NCBI GenBank assembly: GCA_030447725.1
Contig: JAUJOQ010000005.1
Coordinates: 70,187 to 134,186, forward strand
Length of the DNA: 64,000 nucleotides
Direction: 5' to 3'
DNA from: Thermoleophilaceae bacterium
GTDB taxonomy: Bacteria > Actinomycetota > Thermoleophilia > Solirubrobacterales > Thermoleophilaceae
Shown here: positions 60,659-64,000 of the stretch, piece after piece
Layout of the letters: each line of letters opens with the position of its first letter
How positions within the stretch are numbered: position 1 is the stretch's first letter
Position numbers and translations under genes: made by a program
The notes under the pieces: model-generated
What the model saw: only the letters and a program-made list of their open reading frames with translations
What the model was told of the DNA's origin: nothing
Database searches by the model: none

Positions 60659-61435
60659 GTGAACGCTCGCGCGCTGCGGGTAGCGGCGGCCCTGGTCCTC
60701 GGCACCAGCGCCCTCGGGTGCGGCGCCGCCGAGAACAACGACGCCCCTGCCGGGAACCTGTCCGGCAAGGCTGCGGAGGATGTCGTGCTGACCGGTGACG
60801 GGGTCGATCCCGCGGCCGTGCGCCGCGCCAATGCCGAGCGGCGTCAGACCACGGCCCACGTCGTCGAGCTGCGCGGCGCTGGACAGCCAACGACCCCCAA
60901 CGACGATGACGACGCGCCGAGCCCCGGGGCCCCGAGCGACGACGAGGTGCGCACCGAGCTGCGCGAGGGCCGCGCCAAGCTGGCACGCTTCAAGCAGCTC
61001 CTTGGCACCAGCGCCTACGCCGTCACCGGCCCGCGCGCCAAAGTCCTCCCGAACGGAACCGCCGTCGCTCCGGCCACCGCCCCGGTGGTCGTCAAGCGGG
61101 TCATTCAGGCCGGCAACGCGATCGCCAACTCGCCCTACAAGTGGGGCGGCGGCCACGGCGCGTGGCGCGACGACGGCTACGACTGCTCGGGCTCGGTGTC
61201 GTTCGCTCTGGCCGGCGCCGGCCTCCTCGACGCGCCGCGCACGTCAGGCGGGTTCATGACCTACGGCGCGCCGGGGCCAGGCAAGTGGATCACGATCCAT
61301 GCCGACCCTGGCCACATGTACATGGTCGTGGCCGGACTGCGCTTCGACACCAGCGGCGCCAATGGCGGGACCCGCTGGCAGGCCGAGCCGCGCGGAATGA
61401 CCGGCTTGCAGATACGTCACATCCCGGGCCTGTAA
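60659..61435 (+). CDS. NlpC/P60-like lipoprotein, paralogue of the 30-kb hydrolase
   Basis: 258 residues, GTG start. Lipoprotein signal (LVLGTSALGCGAAEN), a disordered Asp/Pro region, and a catalytic domain beginning AGNAIANSPYKWGGGHG with cysteine in YDCSGSVSFAL (about 176) and histidine in PGHMYMVV (about 219). The catalytic domain is clearly paralogous to the 30-kb protein (PYRYGGGHG; GHMYMVVNGRRFDTS). No peptidoglycan-binding domains and no riboswitch in front. Confidence 0.85.
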   Translation: MNARALRVAAALVLGTSALGCGAAENNDAPAGNLSGKAAEDVVLTGDGVDPAAVRRANAERRQTTAHVVELRGAGQPTTPNDDDDAPSPGAPSDDEVRTELREGRAKLARFKQLLGTSAYAVTGPRAKVLPNGTAVAPATAPVVVKRVIQAGNAIANSPYKWGGGHGAWRDDGYDCSGSVSFALAGAGLLDAPRTSGGFMTYGAPGPGKWITIHADPGHMYMVVAGLRFDTSGANGGTRWQAEPRGMTGLQIRHIPGL

Positions 61436-61441
61436 GAAGGC

Positions 61442-61586
61442 GGTGCGGTGCTCGCCGGAGAGCCATCGGTGCGGTGCTCGCCGGAACAACGTTCCGGCTG
61501 CGCTCCTCCCGAGACGTTCCGGCTGCGCTCCTCCCGAGACGTTCCGGCTGCGCTCCTCCCGAGACGTTCCGGCTGCGCTCCTCCCC
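61442..61586. repeat. palindromic repeat cluster R5 with 25-bp tandem copies
   Basis: Reverse orientation: two right halves (GCGGTGCTCGCCGG), a palindrome (61481-61497, arms CCGGAAC/GTTCCGG) and then left halves in tandem. GTTCCGGCTGCGCTCCTCCC starts at 61491, 61516, 61541 and 61566, an exact 25-bp period. Between convergent genes. No coding sequence. Confidence 0.85.
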
Positions 61587-61597
61587 AGGCTGCGGGC

Positions 61598-62209
61598 TCA
61601 GCCGCTTCGGCGCGCGGCGTCCGCGCGCTTGTCGACCCACTCGCCAACCGACCCGGCCAGGTAGCCCACCGAGTGGGCCGCCTTTCCGAGCCATGAGCCG
61701 TCGAGAGGCTCGACAGCGCCGTCGGGGTCGGCGCCCTGCTCGACCACCGCTTTGCGTGCAGCCCCCGCATGCCGGCGCAGCTTGCGCTCCCAGCGCCCGC
61801 AGAACTCGGCCAACTCGGTGTCGGATGCCGACTGAGCCACGCTCGCCAGGTAGGCCAGCAGCATCGTCAGGTGCTCCACGTCCTTGACGGCAAAGCGCAG
61901 CGCCTGGTTGCGCTCCATGAAGCGGTCGCGGACGCCGGCGCGCCCGCGCGCCAGGTTGATGCCCACGCCCTGCGCGGCAGGCTTGCCGTGAAGGCCATAT
62001 CGGGCGGTCATCGGTTCCAGCTCGACGATCAGCTCGCGCGCCGTGGCGGCACCCTTCTCGAGCGCGTCGCCGGCAGCCGACGCTGGTCCCAGCCGCCGGG
62101 CCAGCGCGGTCCAGTGCTCGACCATCTGGCGCGAGAAGGCGTATAGCTCGCGGTAGCCACGGTTCTCGGCGGGGTGCAGGTTTCGCGGCACGGCACCCAA
62201 TCTTGCCAC
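61598..62209 (-). CDS. helical protein of unknown function
   Basis: 203 residues, mostly alpha-helical (YRELYAFSRQMVEHWTALAR, LRFAVKDVEHLTMLLAYLAS, LAEFCGRWERKLRRHAGAAR). GTG start at 62209. No signal peptide and one cysteine. Not recognised. Convergent with the NlpC gene across repeat cluster R5. Confidence 0.65.
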   Translation of the reverse strand: MARLGAVPRNLHPAENRGYRELYAFSRQMVEHWTALARRLGPASAAGDALEKGAATARELIVELEPMTARYGLHGKPAAQGVGINLARGRAGVRDRFMERNQALRFAVKDVEHLTMLLAYLASVAQSASDTELAEFCGRWERKLRRHAGAARKAVVEQGADPDGAVEPLDGSWLGKAAHSVGYLAGSVGEWVDKRADAARRSG

Positions 62210-62291
62210 AGCGCCCGGGCTCGGAGCCGGGCTCTCCGTCCGACCCCGTGCCTAGCGTGCGCGCTACCGAACCCTGAGGGAGGTCTTTAGC

Positions 62292-63500
62292 TTGCCGCCG
62301 CTGATCACCTACGAGGAAGCGCTCGAGCTGGGCCAGATCGACGACCACGCCGAGATCGAGGCGCTGATCGAGCGGGCCTGGGCCGCCCGGGTCGAGAACT
62401 TCGGTGACTCCACCGACATGTGCTCGCTGGTCAACGCCAAGTCCGGCGGCTGCGCCGAGGACTGCGGCTTCTGCGCGCAGTCGCGCTACGCCGAGGCGGA
62501 CACGCCGATGCACGCGATGATGACCCCGGAGCAGATCCTCGAGCACGCGCGGGCGGCCGAGGCGGCGGGAGCCCACCGCTTCTGCATGGTCACCCAGGGA
62601 CAGGGGCTCTCCAAGCGCGACTTCGAGAACGTACTCGCGGGGGCGCGGCTGGTGGCCGAGAAGACCAACCTCAAGCGCTGCGCCTCGGTGGGGCATATGT
62701 CGGTCAAGCGCGCCAAGCAGCTCAAGGAAGCCGGGATCCAGCGCGTCCACCACAACGTGGAGACCGCGGAGAGCTACTACGACGAGGTGTCGACCACCGT
62801 CAAGTACGAGGGCCGGCTGCGCACCATCGACGCGGTCGAAGAGGCGGGTCTCGAGACCTGCGTGGGCGGCATCCTCAACCTCGGCGAGTCGCGGGAGCAG
62901 CGGGTCGAGATGGCCTTCCAGTTAGCGCGTATCAACCCCACCAGCGTGCCGATCAACATGCTCAACCCGCGCCCGGGCACCAAGTTCGGTGACCGCGACC
63001 ACATGGACCCGTGGGAGGCGGTCAAGTGGATCGCGATCTTCCGGCTGATCATGCCGGAGGCGCTATTCCGCCTCTGCGGGGGCCGGGTCGAGAACCTCGG
63101 CGAGCTGCATTCCCTGGCTGTCAAGGCAGGCATAAACGGCGTGATGATGGGCAACTTCCTCACCACCCTGGGCTCCGATCCCGAGGACGACCGCGCGATG
63201 TTCGAGGAGCTGGGCCTCAACGTGGCCCGCCAGCCCGACAACGGCGCCCACCCGCGGCCGGACAACCGCTCGGGGTGGCTCGACGGCGAGTCGCCGAGGA
63301 CGCCGGTCGACGACCTGATCGACACCCGGGTGCAGGACAAGCTCTGGAACCCCGAGGAGCAGCTGAGGCGTGTGAAGAAGAGCGCGGTGCCGCCGCGGCC
63401 CGACGGCGCGCCCAACGTGGGGGGTGCGAAGGATTCGGCGCCCTCCCCGAATCGTTCAGGGGGGCTCGAGCTCGTGCAGGTCGAGGGAGAAGCGGCATGA
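62292..63500 (+). CDS. bioB: biotin synthase
   Basis: 402 residues, TTG start with GGGAGG site 8 bp upstream. Radical-SAM cluster AKSGGCAEDCGFCAQSRYA (C-x3-C-x2-C), HRFCMVTQGQG, KRCASVGHMS, RVHHNVETAESYYDEV, GGILNLGESREQR and NMLNPRPGTKF: all BioB landmarks. The last 70 residues extend beyond the usual end and are Pro/Gly-rich. Inserts sulfur into dethiobiotin. Overlaps bioF (ATGA). Confidence 0.95.
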   Translation: MPPLITYEEALELGQIDDHAEIEALIERAWAARVENFGDSTDMCSLVNAKSGGCAEDCGFCAQSRYAEADTPMHAMMTPEQILEHARAAEAAGAHRFCMVTQGQGLSKRDFENVLAGARLVAEKTNLKRCASVGHMSVKRAKQLKEAGIQRVHHNVETAESYYDEVSTTVKYEGRLRTIDAVEEAGLETCVGGILNLGESREQRVEMAFQLARINPTSVPINMLNPRPGTKFGDRDHMDPWEAVKWIAIFRLIMPEALFRLCGGRVENLGELHSLAVKAGINGVMMGNFLTTLGSDPEDDRAMFEELGLNVARQPDNGAHPRPDNRSGWLDGESPRTPVDDLIDTRVQDKLWNPEEQLRRVKKSAVPPRPDGAPNVGGAKDSAPSPNRSGGLELVQVEGEAA

Positions 63501-64000
63501 CGGACATAGAGGAGGCGTTGGGTGAGATCCGCGACCGCGGGCTGTACCGCCGGATGCGGATGATCTCGGGCCCCCAGGGTCCGCGGGTACTGCTCGACGG
63601 GCGCCCCGTGCTCCTGCTGTGCTCGAACAACTACCTCGGGCTGGCCGACCATCCGCGAGTGCGCGACGCAGCCGCCGAGGCCGCCAAGCGCTACGGCGCG
63701 GGCGCCGGCGCCTCCCGGCTCGTGTCGGGGACGATGCGCATCCACCGGCGTCTGGAGGAGCGGCTGGCCGAGTTCAAGGGCTACGACGCCTCGCTGCTCT
63801 TCGGCTCGGGCTACCTCGCCAACATGGGCGTGATCCAGGCCCTCGCGCGCTCGGGTGAGGTCGTCTTCTCCGATTCGCTCAATCACGCAAGCATCGTCGA
63901 CGGCTGCCGCCTGGCGGGGGCCGAGACCTTCGTGTACGAGCACAAGGACCTCGACCACCTGGCGTGGGGCCTCAAGCAGGCCGCGGGCCGCGGCAGCCTG
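63497..64000 (+). CDS. bioF: 8-amino-7-oxononanoate synthase, 3' end outside window
   Basis: 168 residues visible of about 390. LLLCSNNYLGLADHPRVRDA, GAGASRLVSGTMRIHRRLEE, LLFGSGYLANMGVIQAL and FSDSLNHASIVDGCRLAGAE are typical of the alpha-oxoamine synthase fold; the position right after bioB supports BioF. Makes KAPA from pimeloyl thioester and alanine. The PLP lysine is beyond the window. Confidence 0.93.
   Translation, partial: MTDIEEALGEIRDRGLYRRMRMISGPQGPRVLLDGRPVLLLCSNNYLGLADHPRVRDAAAEAAKRYGAGAGASRLVSGTMRIHRRLEERLAEFKGYDASLLFGSGYLANMGVIQALARSGEVVFSDSLNHASIVDGCRLAGAETFVYEHKDLDHLAWGLKQAAGRGSL

Noticed and set aside
61442..61586. CRISPR-like tandem repeats
   Set aside because: The period is 25 bp with no unique spacers and no cas genes; it is part of the palindromic repeat family.
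1..64000. tRNA or rRNA genes
   Set aside because: No T-arm consensus outside coding regions and no conserved rRNA segment was seen by eye.

Overview
The window is high-GC, densely coded DNA. Gene content suggests an actinobacterium, most likely the Thermoleophilia/Solirubrobacterales group (inference): an F420-type luciferase-like oxidoreductase, GTG/TTG starts, c-di-AMP riboswitches in front of cell-wall hydrolases, a CsoR copper regulon, VapBC, and several small acidic proteins of unknown function. I saw no rRNA, tRNA, CRISPR array, prophage or insertion sequence with a transposase.

Layout. 1-5 kb: end of a thiolase, a frameshifted TetR regulator, a quinone oxidoreductase, a frameshifted alpha/beta hydrolase and a secreted duplicated-domain protein. 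5.4-9.1 kb: complete osmoprotectant ABC importer (ATPase, two permeases, binding lipoprotein) with overlapping genes. 10.2-13.1 kb: three-gene proton-translocating transhydrogenase operon. 13-17.6 kb: SDR, RemA-like protein, rhodanese, PfkB kinase, ArfB-like release factor and small proteins. 17.7-21.6 kb: minus-strand oxidative operon (flavin monooxygenase, SDR, aldehyde dehydrogenase, ferredoxin). 21.7-23.4 kb: a gene graveyard with remnants of a SnoaL-like protein, a GGDEF protein and an APH-type phosphotransferase around one intact methyltransferase. 23.4-33.8 kb: DipZ-like redox protein, glyoxalase, ECF sigma factor with membrane tail, Cys-repeat secreted protein, frameshifted sugar kinase, riboswitch-controlled NlpC/P60 protein, GluQ-RS, ArsC-like protein, cold-shock protein and 5'-3' exonuclease. 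33.9-38.7 kb: DsbA-like protein, acetoacetyl-CoA synthetase and cation/proton antiporter. 38.7-42.3 kb: copper operon (copZ, secreted HxH protein, copA). 42.4-54.3 kb: methyltransferases, DEAD-box and SNF2 helicases, subtilase, VapBC, BipA, LLM oxidoreductase, RlmA-like and GST-like proteins. 54.4-64 kb: degenerate P-loop protein, ferredoxin reductase, csoR, DUF305 lipoprotein, riboswitch-controlled M23 peptidase, second NlpC-like protein and the start of a biotin operon (bioB, bioF).

Links between genes. Copper export (copZ/copA), the CsoR repressor about 18 kb away and two candidate CsoR operators probably form one regulon, with the DUF305 lipoprotein as a possible extra copper protein. Two cell-wall hydrolases sit behind c-di-AMP riboswitches whose 3' ends contain the Shine-Dalgarno sequence, which ties wall remodelling to c-di-AMP.

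Most unusual features: (1) a family of palindromic repeats at five loci whose stem bases co-vary between copies, with one copy forming part of the coding N-terminus of the DEAD-box helicase; (2) a 163-bp multi-hairpin element bounded by an 11-bp inverted repeat that exactly fills a convergent intergenic gap. Four otherwise intact genes each carry one single-base frameshift, so either sequencing error or recent decay must be considered.
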